NCBI GenBank assembly: GCA_030248215.1
Contig: JASANG010003061.1
Coordinates: forward strand, 62,001 to 126,000
Direction of reading: 5' to 3'
Source of the DNA: Enoplolaimus lenunculus
Lineage: Eukaryota > Nematoda > Enoplea > Enoplida > Thoracostomopsidae
DNA length: 64,000 bases
Shown here: piece after piece, positions 1 through 11,400 of the stretch
Numbering within the stretch: position 1 is the stretch's first letter
How the letters are laid out: each line of letters begins with the position of its first letter
Program-made: the position numbers and the translations under genes
Notes under the pieces: generated by a model
Databases searched by the model: none
What the model was told of the DNA's origin: nothing
What the model saw: the letters and a program-made list of their open reading frames with translations, nothing else

Positions 1-300
1 TGGTGTTTCCATCCATCTGGTGATGTCTTGAACTGACGGATCTGTTTTGTAATTTTATTATGTTTGTTGTTGGTTATTAGAATATCGTGGTATCGACGTA
101 TGCATCTATTAATCGTGCGAATGTATAAATATTTCTTTGCAAGTTTTATGCTGTTGGTCTTGTTGTTCTTCAGTTTGTGCGTAGGACAAAGACAAACAGA
201 GTTGCAGTGAAAGGTTTTCAGTTTTAGCGCAGTGTGGTTTTGTACAGCAAACCACTGCCTGTAATGTGTAAAGGGTAGTTAAATTTTGATGCAGGCATTG

Positions 301-331
301 GTATACCACCGTCCCAATTGCGGTGGGATAC
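301..331. repeat. Short imperfect hairpin
   Basis: Arms GTATACCACCG (301-311) and CGGTGGGATAC (321-331) pair at 10 of 11 positions around a 9-base loop. No function can be assigned. Confidence 0.5.
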
Positions 332-1876
332 TACGCGTAGCTAATTTATGACCACTTAGATTTTCATAGTTTGACTATTCTGAACGGTAGGGCTTAAGTC
401 AATAAGGTTACGTGTAGTGATTTTCTAGCAAAAGCGATTTTGGGTCTTTCGCTTAACTATAATGTTGCGTATCACTGCTTATTGAACTGAACTTATAAAA
501 TGTCGCTTGGCTTAATATTAGACGTATTATTTTATTTTGGGTTACTTGCAACAAGAAAGCGACGATGAATATTATGGTTTTGATTTCAAATTATGACTGA
601 TGGAAATTAGTGTTACAACTTTTCGTACTTTGATATCGGCTGTCCTAACGAAGGTAATTTAGCGTTTAATTAAGCTGTGCAATCTGAATATGAAAATGAT
701 ACTTTAGAAACTTTAGCGTTTTGATTTTTTTCACGTTTATTAGTCCACAGCCAAACAGCTGTCCTAATTCATGAGATCAGATATTTTGTTACCGATCCTG
801 AAATGAACAACACGTGCATTTAGTTATGTGAAACTGTTATATGTATATATTTAACTTTACTTGATTTAATTTTGTTCTGTTTTGGTTGTGCTATATATTG
901 CTGTATATTGCCAATATTTGATGGCAATTTTAGGTCGTTATTGAGTTTGAAGACTCAAACTTATTTTGCTATATTCTCATACAGGATTGAAGAATAACTG
1001 TGGAATAGTCGAGTGTAATTAGCGATGCCCTGGGGAGAACATGCTGTTCACCGGCGCCTAACCAAACAGTATAATAGATAAATAATGCAGCGTATTTATG
1101 CAACGTATCACAAGTAAAATCATAATTAAAATTTCAAAATTCCGATTTGAATCGGAATTCTAATCGAAATAGGAATTCCTGTTGCCCTCTGATAATATGC
1201 AAACCATAACTAACTCGCAAAGAAAACAATCCTATCACACTCGGTTCTTGTTTGATAAATGTGAGAATCAAAAGAAATTACTGTACACGATTTTTTTATT
1301 TTCTCAGGGTTTGCTGTATATATCGTGCCCCAAACAGCTATTTGCACCAATTGGCAACTGGGACGTCCCAAACGACAACTGCTGTTCCGGGCAGCTCTAA
1401 AAACTACTGGAATGCAAACAGATTTTGATTTGTTGTTCAAGTTTGACTGAATTTGAGGAAACTGACTTGCACAATGATTATTTGCCTTCGCCATATTTGC
1501 AAACCATAAATTAAACAAGGTTTATATGGTATGAAAGATTACAGAGACTCAATTTTATTGACTAATCAAAACAACAGAAATAACAGCGTTATCCCCATAA
1601 CGTTGTATTTGATTACAACTGTGCCCAATGAATAGAATTTCCATGTAGTGGGGTTTGTAGTGTCAGGATTCGTGGTTAAGTGATAGACTAAACTGAAAAT
1701 AGATTATAATTCGAAATGATTTGGGTTATTTTTTAACTCTCGTAATTTCATCTGCGTTTTTTGAAAATCATAATTTCACGTGGATGCAGATAAATCTGCA
1801 TTGATAATGTTTGTGTACGGTTTATTGTATAAATAAACGGTTTAAAATCTTGGCGTGCCACTAAATTAACTCGTAT

Positions 1877-2042
1877 GCCCCATGTATGGAACAGTGCCCG
1901 ATCGTTTTCCTGTGGGGCTGTAATGGAGTCAGTTTAAGGTTGGAATAACTTTTTTGTGTAGGCTTAAGAATAGGCTCATCCTTGCGCTTAGACTTAGGAA
2001 TATGCTTGTGCTACTGTTCCGGCCCTGTTCTATACATGGGCC
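1877..2042 (+). mobile_element. Small inverted-repeat element (family 4) with TTAGGC-like core
   Basis: The ends are 21-base inverted repeats matching at 19 positions; the left begins GCCCATGTATGGAACAG. There is no coding capacity, so it is a MITE by structure. The interior carries degenerate CTTAGG/GGCTTA motifs ending in the phrase CTTAGGAATATGCTT. Related sequence lies near 2441-2520, 20050-20100, 20679-20745, 52345-52450 and 56269-56325. No clear target duplication was seen. Confidence 0.65.
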
Positions 2043-2440
2043 ACCCATGTAATTGAAATTTATTTCATTTTTTATAGTACCCCGTAAAATGAACAGTAGA
2101 CTGTGCGAGAGTGTGTTTTACTTAAAGATCATTGGTTCCATTGTGAATTTGTTGCTGTTGGTTAAGTATTGTTGTATTTGTTGCTTTATTGTTGTGCTGC
2201 TGCTCAACTTTCGATAGTAAAGTAAAGCAGTTTGTTATGCACATTGTGCTTTTATAGTTTAGATGCAAATGGAGCGTTCATAATTGGGTTCTTGATTTAA
2301 TTCGCAGGTCTACAGCGGTTTTTCAAACAAAAAATTGTTTTATACACAAGTTGGTAAAAGTTTTGTGGCGATGTTTCAATATAACATAGTGTCTCCACCA
2401 GTCAAATGCAATTCATATTACAGTGCTGCAACAAGCTTTT

Positions 2441-2520
2441 GACTAATTTTTTGCTTGGGCTTACATATAAGCTCATGCTTAGGCTTAGTGCTTATATATA
2501 CTTCTGTTACCTATGCGAAC
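2441..2520 (+). repeat. Family-4 repeat fragment at the LINE 5' junction
   Basis: It starts with GACTAATTTTTTGCTTGG, also found at 52361-52378, followed by the ATAAGCTCATGCTTAGGCTTAG core shared (reverse strand) with 20679-20745. The LINE ORF1 frame stays open through this repeat. The first ~20 codons of that frame are therefore probably repeat sequence, not true ORF1. Confidence 0.55.
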
Positions 2521-4107
2521 TTATTACGGTCTAGAACACTCTATGTAACTAATCTTAAATATCATGGTCTTAATAACTTAACGTGCGTAGAAGTGCTGAA
2601 CGCTGTTAATAAGGTTTTCACTGTCCAGGGCGGTGAGAAGTTTAGTAATAGTGTTAAAATTATTTTCCCATCCAAGGACATTGCATCTATAGCAGCAGGT
2701 AAATCAATTAAAATTGGGGACTCGGAGGTAATTCTAGAAATTCCTCGCGACGCAACATTGCAATCTCCTTTTATTGTTCGAACTTTACATCTATATGGCG
2801 TCCCCTTTGAAGTTCCGGATAAAGCGCTACAGTCTTTCTTAGCTGCTCAAAATATTCAGTGCTTGCAACCTGGTCGTTTCATCAAGCATCGAGGAAGTGA
2901 ATACATCTCAAGTGGTCGAAGTTTCTTAGTCCAGATCCGCCGCGACTATAAAATACCTCCTCGGCTCCAATGGTGCGATCCTCATTTTAGGCGCGGATAT
3001 ATTATAATTCGGGCATGGTACCCGGGTATGGGTCGGTATTGCAAATCATGTTATAAATTTGGACATGAACAATTAGATTGCGTTGATTTTCCTGCTTTGA
3101 ACAACACTGAAGTGGACACGAACTCAGCTAAACAACAACAAGAAGAGCAAGAACCCAAACAACAGTCACAACAACAGCAGCAACAGAAACAACAAATACA
3201 ACAACAACAATTACAACAACAACGGCAACAAATGAAAGCCGGGATAGACAAGGATCGCAGCAAGTTAAATACAAACAAGCAGTTTCTTGATATCACTAAC
3301 TTTATTATGGGGTTAATCAAAAATATTCAGTCCAGCATTAACAATGATATTATTGTGAGAGAACCATTAGCTTTAGTCATCAATGGAAAGCTGGATTTGA
3401 CTAAACTGCCAGAATCCGGGAAATCTTTTCTCAATTTTTCTGCTTGGTATAGATATTTGCATTTGAAACGATCGATGTCTCCGCCATTTCACCCTGAGGG
3501 TGAAGACGTTAAAACATTTTTTGATTCGAAACATCCAAGCAATTATCGTCTTTCGAATTTCCATGTTGACAATCCAGTATCTGTTTGGGGCGAGTCCTTC
3601 TCATCTCCTGAAAAAATTGTCGCAGTGTGGAAGGCGAGATTCAGTGGTCGCAAAGATATCGAAGAGAAGGTTTGGGGAACAGACGATCCTAAATCAATAA
3701 AATTTTTACATAGTCAGATAGTTTGGCCGGGCACAACGTTACATTATTTGTGTATCGTTTTCGAATTAATTTATACGATTTGTTTTGCACGAGCACAACA
3801 ATGTGATGTGATTGGGCGCACACTATTGTCAACAGAGGGTCTATTGGTTGAGACTGTACCTGGGCCGGGGCCTTGGAGCTGCGGCCGTGGACACTCTGAT
3901 AATCGAGCTCAAAATAGAGTTACCTGGCGTCCTGGCAGTTTAAACTTAAATGGTGACTGTCAGACTCTTGTGCGAGAACACATTATGTTACGAAAGGTGA
4001 GAACAGTAAGCACATCGTCTGATATACTTTCTCGCGTTACAGGTGTTAAGCGGTTGTATGAAGAGTCAGATGTGATTAGTGGCAAAAAGCCAAACATTGC
4101 AATGTGA
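2443..4107 (+). CDS. LINE ORF1: CCHC zinc-knuckle protein (start missing)
   Basis: Open frame of about 550 codons. In L1/Tx1-type LINEs, ORF1 coats the element RNA and helps deliver it to the target. The N-terminal ~190 residues look like a globular RNA-binding region. They are followed by one zinc knuckle, CKSCYKFGHEQLDC (spacing C-x2-C-x4-H-x4-C), at about 3038-3079. Next comes a glutamine-rich tract from a CAA/CAG repeat (3130-3230), then about 290 residues of unrecognised C-terminal sequence. No ATG occurs in frame between the preceding stop (about 2440) and 3028, well inside the conserved part. The natural start is therefore absent, consistent with 5' truncation into a family-4 repeat. 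Not a host gene. Confidence 0.85.
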   Translation, partial: LIFCLGLHISSCLGLVLIYTSVTYANLLRSRTLYVTNLKYHGLNNLTCVEVLNAVNKVFTVQGGEKFSNSVKIIFPSKDIASIAAGKSIKIGDSEVILEIPRDATLQSPFIVRTLHLYGVPFEVPDKALQSFLAAQNIQCLQPGRFIKHRGSEYISSGRSFLVQIRRDYKIPPRLQWCDPHFRRGYIIIRAWYPGMGRYCKSCYKFGHEQLDCVDFPALNNTEVDTNSAKQQQEEQEPKQQSQQQQQQKQQIQQQQLQQQRQQMKAGIDKDRSKLNTNKQFLDITNFIMGLIKNIQSSINNDIIVREPLALVINGKLDLTKLPESGKSFLNFSAWYRYLHLKRSMSPPFHPEGEDVKTFFDSKHPSNYRLSNFHVDNPVSVWGESFSSPEKIVAVWKARFSGRKDIEEKVWGTDDPKSIKFLHSQIVWPGTTLHYLCIVFELIYTICFARAQQCDVIGRTLLSTEGLLVETVPGPGPWSCGRGHSDNRAQNRVTWRPGSLNLNGDCQTLVREHIMLRKVRTVSTSSDILSRVTGVKRLYEESDVISGKKPNIAM

Positions 4108-4160
4108 ACGTGCATTTTTTTTGTTTTACATGCCTTAAATTGATATGAAAGAGAGTCAAT

Positions 4161-7100
4161 ATGGATCTGCCAAATTTCTTTTCTTTTTCCAGTTTAAATT
4201 GCAGATCCATTAAGCATTTTCGAAAAGTGTCGATAGTTTTTGAAAGGATAAAAGATTTGGATTTGATTTGTCTGCAAGAGACACATTTTAAAAACAATTG
4301 GGATGCAGAGATTTTTGATAGAATTTTCTCACGCAATTTTAAAATATTTCACAGTTTCGCAAGCGAGGAGAATAGTAAAACAGGGGTAACGGTCCTTATA
4401 AATAGGACAGCTCCTGTTGGTCAAATTGAAAACATTTTTAATATTCAGGGTAGGGCGGTCACGATTGCTTTTAGTATTGGCTCTCTTTCTTTTTTCTTAA
4501 TTGGTGTTTATGCTCCCGCGAACGGCGAGCAGCGAGTAGTTTTTTTCAACCAGCTGATGCAACAAGTGCAAAATTCGTTTTGGTTTGATTATAAATGTGT
4601 TATTATGTTGGGTGATTTTAACTTAGTTGAGGACCCGGTTTTGGACCGATCACGGCCGTCATATGATCAGCAGCAAGGCCTGAGAGAGCTTTATTGTTTG
4701 AAGGAACTGTTGGTGATATCTGATGTTTTTAGGGAGACACATCCAAATAAAAACGACTTTTTTACTTTTCTTTCAGACATTCATGGAAGTCAGTCTCGTA
4801 TAGATCGGATTTATATGCCGGCTTTTTTACAACCGGGCGCTTTGTGTACCGCTCGCTCAGTGAACAAGACAGATCATAGGTTGTTTAGAGTTAAGATTCG
4901 CTTACCTAATTTAAAGAGAGGGAAAGGATACTATAAGATGAATACAATGCTTTTGGGTGAAGTCGGCGTACAGACCTTTGTTTTAACGCGGCTCAAACAT
5001 TTAATGAACATTTCCACAGGGTTTTCTATGATGTGGGAAGTATTTAAGGCTGATGTTAAAACCTTCTTTGTAAAGTTGGGTAAAAATAAAGCTAAGGAAC
5101 GCGACATGTTGAGGAAATCATTAGAGAGCCAAGTTATTAATGTACAAATGCTGATAGGACAGTATCCAAACAATCCGAATCTCAGATCGGGTCTTAAAAA
5201 GCTAAAAAATCAAATCGAATTATTGAATGCATTTTATATTGCTTCTTGCAGGCATAATACGTACTACGGTAGTGAGGTAAATGACAACGCCTCTTTAGCT
5301 ACAATCAAGTCTCTTCAACGAAAGAAATGGGGAGGCGGGCATAAAAGCCGGAAGGGAAGGCCCGGAGGGCACGTTAGCAACAGACTCGGATGCAGTTCTA
5401 GGGGAAATACCGGAGCACAATCCCACCTATTCAGGGCGGAAGGGGAAAGGGGGGAAAGACTCCCTTTTTCTCGGGAAAAAAAGTCCCTTCCAGATGGGGG
5501 GAGGGGGAAAAAAAAACTTTAGAGGGACCCCACCACGAGATAGAAAAAGCGGGCCCAAATAAACCTAGGAAGGGAAAAAAGGCCGGGGGACACACTGGTC
5601 TCCTTTTTAAATTCTTTGGCTGTTTTGTGGAATATTATCTGAATTTTTGTGTAAAATGTATAACGCGTTCTTGGATGATTTTAAGCTCAATTTCTCCGCA
5701 TATGATGGTGTTATTACCCTATTATATAAAGGGAATGGAAGGAAAACGTGTCGCGATAATTGGCGGCCAATTACGTTGCTGAATATAGATTATAAGATTT
5801 TTACGAAAGTTTTGGCAAAAAGATTAGAATCGGTCATGAAATCTTTAGTCCACCCGGATCAGACAAGCTCGGTTCCCGACAGAATTATCCAAGACAGTGT
5901 TGCACATGTCATGTCTGTTATTCATTATGCCAATGAAAGCAACGCAAAGGCGTTGCTGCTATCAGTTGATCACAAAGCCGCTTTTGATTTGGTGGAGTGG
6001 TCATTTATTTTTGAGACACTTAGGGTCATGAATTTTGGCGAAAACTTTTTAAACATGATCAAATGTATTTATAAACCCGGATGTACAAGATCATCTGTTA
6101 TGGTTAATGGTTTTAAGTCAGAATTTTTTCATGTTTTCCGTGGAATTCGACAAGGGTGTCCCTTATCGCCGTCATTATATGTCATAACAGCGGAAGTGGT
6201 AGCTCATTATCTTCGAATAACTTCAAGAATTTCGGGGATACCACTATACGGCATTAACACCCGAGTGACTAAGTTTGCCGACGACACTAATATTTTTCTA
6301 AGTAGGATTTCAGATATAAGTGTGGTTTTTGATGTTTTTGAAAAATTTCAAAAGGCCTCTGGCAGCCGACTAAAGGAAACTAAAACACAGATACTATTAA
6401 TGGGCGATCTAAGGAACGCACTTGTACCCCATCAATATGCACGCTTTATTGTTGAAAGAGTGAAAATTTATGGCTTTTGGTTTGATTCAAAGGGACTCGA
6501 TGTTCCTGAAAATTGGATAAAGTGCTATGAAGCAATTGCAAGTCTTGAACAGCGAATACCGCCCCGAGGTATCTCTGTTTTTGGAAAAATCCATCTTGTT
6601 CACATATATTTTTTGTGTATGTTTAATTATTTGATAAAATTAGTAACACCCCCTGAGCAACTAGTGAAGGAAACTATCAATGTGGTTTATAAGTGGTTGT
6701 GGTACCCGTCCACCGCTAGTATTATTAGAAGGGATATCCTGTTTTTACAACCTAGTCACGGCGGGATAAATTTCCCAAATATTTTTGTCAGACTGAAAGT
6801 GAATCGTTTAATGTTTTATATTCGAATATTAAGAGGTACCGAAGTTGTGAGTTGGAAGAGATGTTTCGAACATTTCTTTCGGCAAGTTCAGTTTTCGACT
6901 AAACGTCAACTGAGACGCATTGATGTACCGGAGTTATATAAAGAGATACGGATTGCAATGATTGAGTCATCTTTTAAAATGGATGGAAATTTTTGTTGGT
7001 TTTTTGGCGAAAAGTTATCCTTAAAAACAGTGTCGGCAAATAAATTGTATAAAATGTGGATACACGCTGTGTATAAGGGACTCATGCATCCTAAACATGT

Positions 7101-7695
7101 TTTTTGGCGAGACGAGCTAGGAGTTGAACCTATTTTTGTCGAGCGATCATGGATATGGGCAAAAGCGAAATATGTTGACGGCTCTGCGCGAGACGTCCAT
7201 TTTAGGTTAAGACACAAGTCATTGTATACTAATCACCGCACTAGTCATTTTACAGATGGGACAAATATATGTTCGTTTTGTTATTTGGATGGAATTGAAG
7301 TGCGGGAGGATAATGTTCATGTGTTTATTTATTGTTTGCGGGCGCAAGAAATTAGTTTTTTCATTACTCCCGTTTTGCAACAGGTAGCTGGAGTAAATGA
7401 AATAACGATTTCGGATTTAATTTTGGGACGAAATATTCACGACCCATTAAAGAGAATAGCTTTTAATTTCATCGTCCAACATGCACAATTGGCAATATGG
7501 AGTGCTCGATGTAAACTCGAGTTTAACAATGAAAATGTCTGTGTTGTTGATGTTTTTCAGGAAAATGTTTATAGAAATTTGTGCAAACTTAAGCTGTATC
7601 TAAAAGAAGAATGTTTTTTTAAGGTTTTTGGAACAATAACCCGACAGAATGATAGCATGCTGGGTTTTCGAATGTCTTTTTCTCAGCGTACCTGA
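4161..7695 (+). pseudogene. LINE ORF2: APE endonuclease + reverse transcriptase, interrupted
   Basis: ORF2 nicks target DNA and reverse-transcribes element RNA. It starts at the ATG at 4161. The first open part (to about 5320) is an APE-type endonuclease with the expected blocks SLNCRSIKHF, LICLQETHF, GVYAPANGEQ, MLGDFNLVED, SRIDRIYM and KTDHRLF. The second open part (about 5645-7695) is the reverse transcriptase, with NWRPITLLN, RQGCPLSPSLYV and the catalytic FADD near 6281. It ends with a Cys/His cluster (CSFC ... HVFIYC, 7270-7345) like the terminal zinc-binding region of L1-type RTs. Between the two parts the frame is lost in a G/A-homopolymer-rich patch. Elsewhere it is uninterrupted for about 1060 codons, so the damage is local and may be an assembly artefact. 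Confidence 0.9.
5325..5640. other. Anomalous homopolymer-rich patch inside LINE ORF2
   Basis: Composition changes abruptly to runs of G, A and C (for example nine A before TTTAG near 5510-5520) and protein homology is lost, then resumes. Both flanks read cleanly as ORF2. The pattern resembles poorly corrected sequence rather than ordinary decay. Confidence 0.6.
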
Positions 7696-8293
7696 TTTGT
7701 AGTTTGTTTTGAAACTAGGTTTCTTGTGTGCTTTTTAACATATTTGCTCTGAATAATATCCTTGCAAGCAGAGTAGAATAATGGGTAATTTTCAAGGACC
7801 TTTGTTATGTTATGATAATATGTTGTTGCCTTCTTTGGTTTATATAATTGCTTTCGTTGATGTAAATGTGGTTTATCCTTTTAATAAAACCCGGGGTGTT
7901 CGGCAAACGAGCGCTTCGGACGTAAACTAAACTTGATGGTCCTTGTAATTCAACTTGCTTTACTGGCTCTCGCCTGTTCGTTCATAGTATAACCTGTAGT
8001 GTGCCATAAAAGACGCATCGTCGCTACATTATAAACTTATTATAACACAATTCCCAATAGTTCCGGTGTTTTAGTTTCCTTGGAAACCAGGTAATTTTAT
8101 TTCTTGATCACTCGTTAATGTAGTAAAAATTTGAAACAGAATTATGATGGACATATGAATAAAGTGTGTCAGCTTCATTTAATACGTTTCTGCGTTGGTT
8201 ATTAGCTCTTATATTTTAGTTATAAAATTTCGTTTTCAATTTAGCCAGTTTGTTAATTATCAGTGCAAGTTTGCAGATTTTACATCAATTGAA

Positions 8294-8318
8294 ATGGCTA
8301 CAAATGGTAAAGACGGAG
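8294..8318 (+). other. Candidate alternative first exon for ANKMY2
   Basis: ATG GCT ACA AAT GGT AAA GAC GGA G is followed by a GTGAGG donor. It ends in phase 1, the phase needed to join ANKMY2 exon 2 at 9657. Used this way it would skip exon 1 (8460-8616) and shorten the ankyrin region. Otherwise it reads as a 25-codon upstream ORF. No direct evidence of use. Confidence 0.2.
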
Positions 8319-8459
8319 GTGAGGCGAAATTAGGTAGTGAAAATGATGGTTATTTAGTTAATTTTAGTTAACAGCATTCCAATCAGATTATGATTCTTGG
8401 AGGTCATTTTGAAATTTTAGTGTTATGAGACATTTTAACGTAATAAATTATTGATAAAC

Positions 8460-11400
8460 ATGGCTACAGTTCTGCCGGAAGTTCAACGACTATTCGACAC
8501 AATTCAAGACGGGAAATTTACTGAAGCACGACAGTTGATTCTTGACTCGCCAGAAATTTCGATTCACTCTGTTGACAAGTATGGAACGAGTTTGTTGCAA
8601 CAGGCGGCTTTTAAAGGTTGGTTTTAACTTAGTTTTCTAATAATACCGACGTACGTATATTATATATGCCAGATGTATGCCATTATCAGGGTCCCACTTG
8701 AATTCCTGTTCCGACCAGAATGTTCCTACATTCAAAGATACAGGAACTAGAACTTTTACGGGTTTGTGAAAAATTATTGATAATCATTTAAATATTGGAA
8801 ACTTTGTGTTTTAAAAATTGTTATCATTGCAATTAGTTCAATTTGGTTAATAAGCTGTTTCTGATGTGTTTTCGCAAAACTTGATGATGATGACACAGTT
8901 GAAACTTCGCTTAATCAAACTTTGTAAAGATATTGTGAATTCACATTAAATTTTGCTATAATATCTCACGTCTTACGAGTATTTTACTCTGCACATACAT
9001 TACTGTTACGCACTGGCACTGTATGTATTGCTCGTATACTGTGTGTATTTAGCTATCATCGTATGATGACTTTAGTAACAAATCGGTTTAAAAGAAAATG
9101 GGACGTGGACCCAGTGATCATGTATCCCACCACCGCTGTCCCCTACTTGCTCCCACGGAAGCGACTGTTTAGTAGTTGATTTTTCTCAATAATTTTAAAA
9201 ATTTTACAGCAAAGCGTTATCAATTGATAAGCTTGCTGAGCAGCGGCAGATCAGGCTGAAAAAGTTCAAACGCGTTTTTGGTGACAATTAATTAAATTAC
9301 TGAAGTTTAAAATTTAGTTTTAAATTTTATAAAATTTTAAGAGTTGCTTTTGAAATATAGCAATAGTGGAGCATAAAATTTTACATCGGTTTAAAAGGCG
9401 TACGTCATTCCAGATCATAGATAAGTAGTGATATTTGAACTTTAGGCAAAACTGTGGTTTCGAAGTTAATGTTGAAATTATTGAAGATAAATGCTAACAT
9501 AAAATTGTACATCAGTGCTTACAACTTTAGTGCGTTGCGGAAAGTAAGCGAAAGATTTTAAAGCCATGGAGTATTAATTGGAAAATTACAGGATCTTTGA
9601 CTGACAATGGTGCTGTGAGCCGTGGTGGATGCTTAAAATTTGAAGTTTGGTTTTAGGTTCGGTGGATTTGGTCAAATTTATGCTCGAACAAGGTGCTGCA
9701 GTGAATGATACACGTCATGACCAAGGATATACTGCGTTAATGTTCGGTGCTTTGTCAGGAAACGGTGAAGTTGTCAGTGCTTTACTTGACGCTGGAGCAA
9801 ATATTGATGAAACGAATAAAATTGGACGGACTGCGTTTGAACTGGCGTCTTTTACAGGTACTCACATCACAAACTGACACCAGTCAATATGGAGTTTGAC
9901 TGGTTAATGTGGTAGACTCGATAATGACTGGTGACGGTAAATTTGTATTCAACATTGATGAAAGTTTTTTCCATATTAGCAGCAAAATGCGAGTCATAGT
10001 ACAATGAACTTATTATTATTCCTGAACCTAAGCCAGACTTTTCTGTAGTGCGTTTGCTTTCTTGCACAACGTAGTATAATTTTGGCGAGACTGGTCTCAC
10101 TGTTATCTTTGAAATGAAACTTTTTGCACGAAATATTAATATTGATTTGTAACAAACCGTTGGTGTTAATATCATCCTACGACTTTAAGTTATTGTTTGC
10201 ACGGCTGAATTCCAGTGAATGGAAGATAAACTTGGGTGTTTTGTTTACGATGAGTCTTGGCCGAAAAAAGTCACCGGCAGAATGGGTTTTTTCGTGTTAC
10301 CTTTATTTTGTTGCCACATTGTAAATATATGAGTGGATTTGTGGCGAAGGTTTTACTGTAGCTGTATATATCTGTGCCTGTGTCCCGTTTTATGTCGCCG
10401 CCTCCCTTCTTGTATTTTGTCCCCTAGAATTTTAAAATGTTTCTTCGAGCATTCGAAAATGCCTGATTGCCTATATTGAAATGTTCTCCGTCATTTCAAA
10501 ATGCCAACTTCACGCATTGCAGAACGTTCCCCAACCTCCTGCTGTAGTAGATCACTGTTTAATTTTGAAATAATTATACGGCATTCGACGCAGCTTGAAG
10601 CGCTGAGTCGAATGATGCTAAATTTCTTACGATCGAAGAACTGCCCCACGAGTTATCGACGAAAACCTTGTCTGGTACTCAGTCAACCATTTGGGATGAC
10701 GCCAAATCAGTTAGTTGATTATAACTCGTAGACCAGCTGATAGATCATGCATATTTTAGCAGCGTTCAACATTGCCTAACTTTTTCACAAAAATCTTGAT
10801 CATAAGGTATTTTGGGACCTAAAAATCAATTTTTTTAATTTAAATTTCTGTGTGGAATGATTAGAGAAGGTGATGAGAAACTCAAATATTCAAAATCCGG
10901 CCAGGTTTATGCGAATGCGGGTTAAAGTAATAACCAAAAAGACCCACGTTCATTTGCGAGGCAGTTTGGCAAGCCGGTGGAGAGGTGTTACGTGTTGAAT
11001 CCAAATCCACGCCAAGGAAACTGGTCCAAGTCCACACGTTGAAAACGGTTAAAACTCGTAACGAATCATTCTCTGTGATGAGCTTTAAAATAATAGGAGC
11101 ATTTTATAGCCTATAAAATGCATATAAAATGTTACACCGGTGTTAGCATCCCAATGAACGTAGATTTGGTGTTGGCGAGGTAAAGGTCTCCCCAAATTTG
11201 TAGTTTGCCACGAGATTTACGCTTCGCTTGCGAGGATTCATCTTGGGGGGCTTGCTGAAAGGTAGTCACTAAAATTGAAATTTGACCAGTAAATGTTTAA
11301 TTTCATTCTTTATTTATTTTGTCTTTAGGACAGCATGCAGCTGTTGCCGTTCTCAACAATTACCTGAGTCCAGAAAACATTGATTTTTATATTAAGCCGC

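Larger units (their letters stand above)
1..2442. other. Intergenic, no supported gene
   Basis: No reading frame here has recognisable protein similarity or exon-like splice structure. The stretch is AT-rich and holds a short hairpin at 301-331 and a 166-bp inverted-repeat element at 1877-2042. Short open frames near 110-310 and 1180-1520 look like chance frames. Confidence 0.6.
2510..7895 (+). mobile_element. LINE retrotransposon, L1/Tx1-like, two ORFs, 5'-truncated
   Basis: ORF1 (zinc-knuckle nucleic-acid-binding protein) is followed after 53 bases by ORF2 (APE endonuclease plus reverse transcriptase). The 3' UTR runs about 200 bases past ORF2 to a TTTTAATAAAA tail near 7880-7892. Motif wording around the RT (NWRPITLLNIDYKIF, DQTSSVPDRIIQDS, QGCPLSPSLYV, FADD) resembles the Tx1/L1 group. 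The clade call is from memory and tentative. There is no upstream ATG for ORF1 and a family-4 repeat sits at the left junction, so the 5' end is probably missing. Apart from one garbled patch (5.3-5.6 kb) both ORFs are open, so the copy looks young. Exact ends and target duplications were not resolved. Confidence 0.9.
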
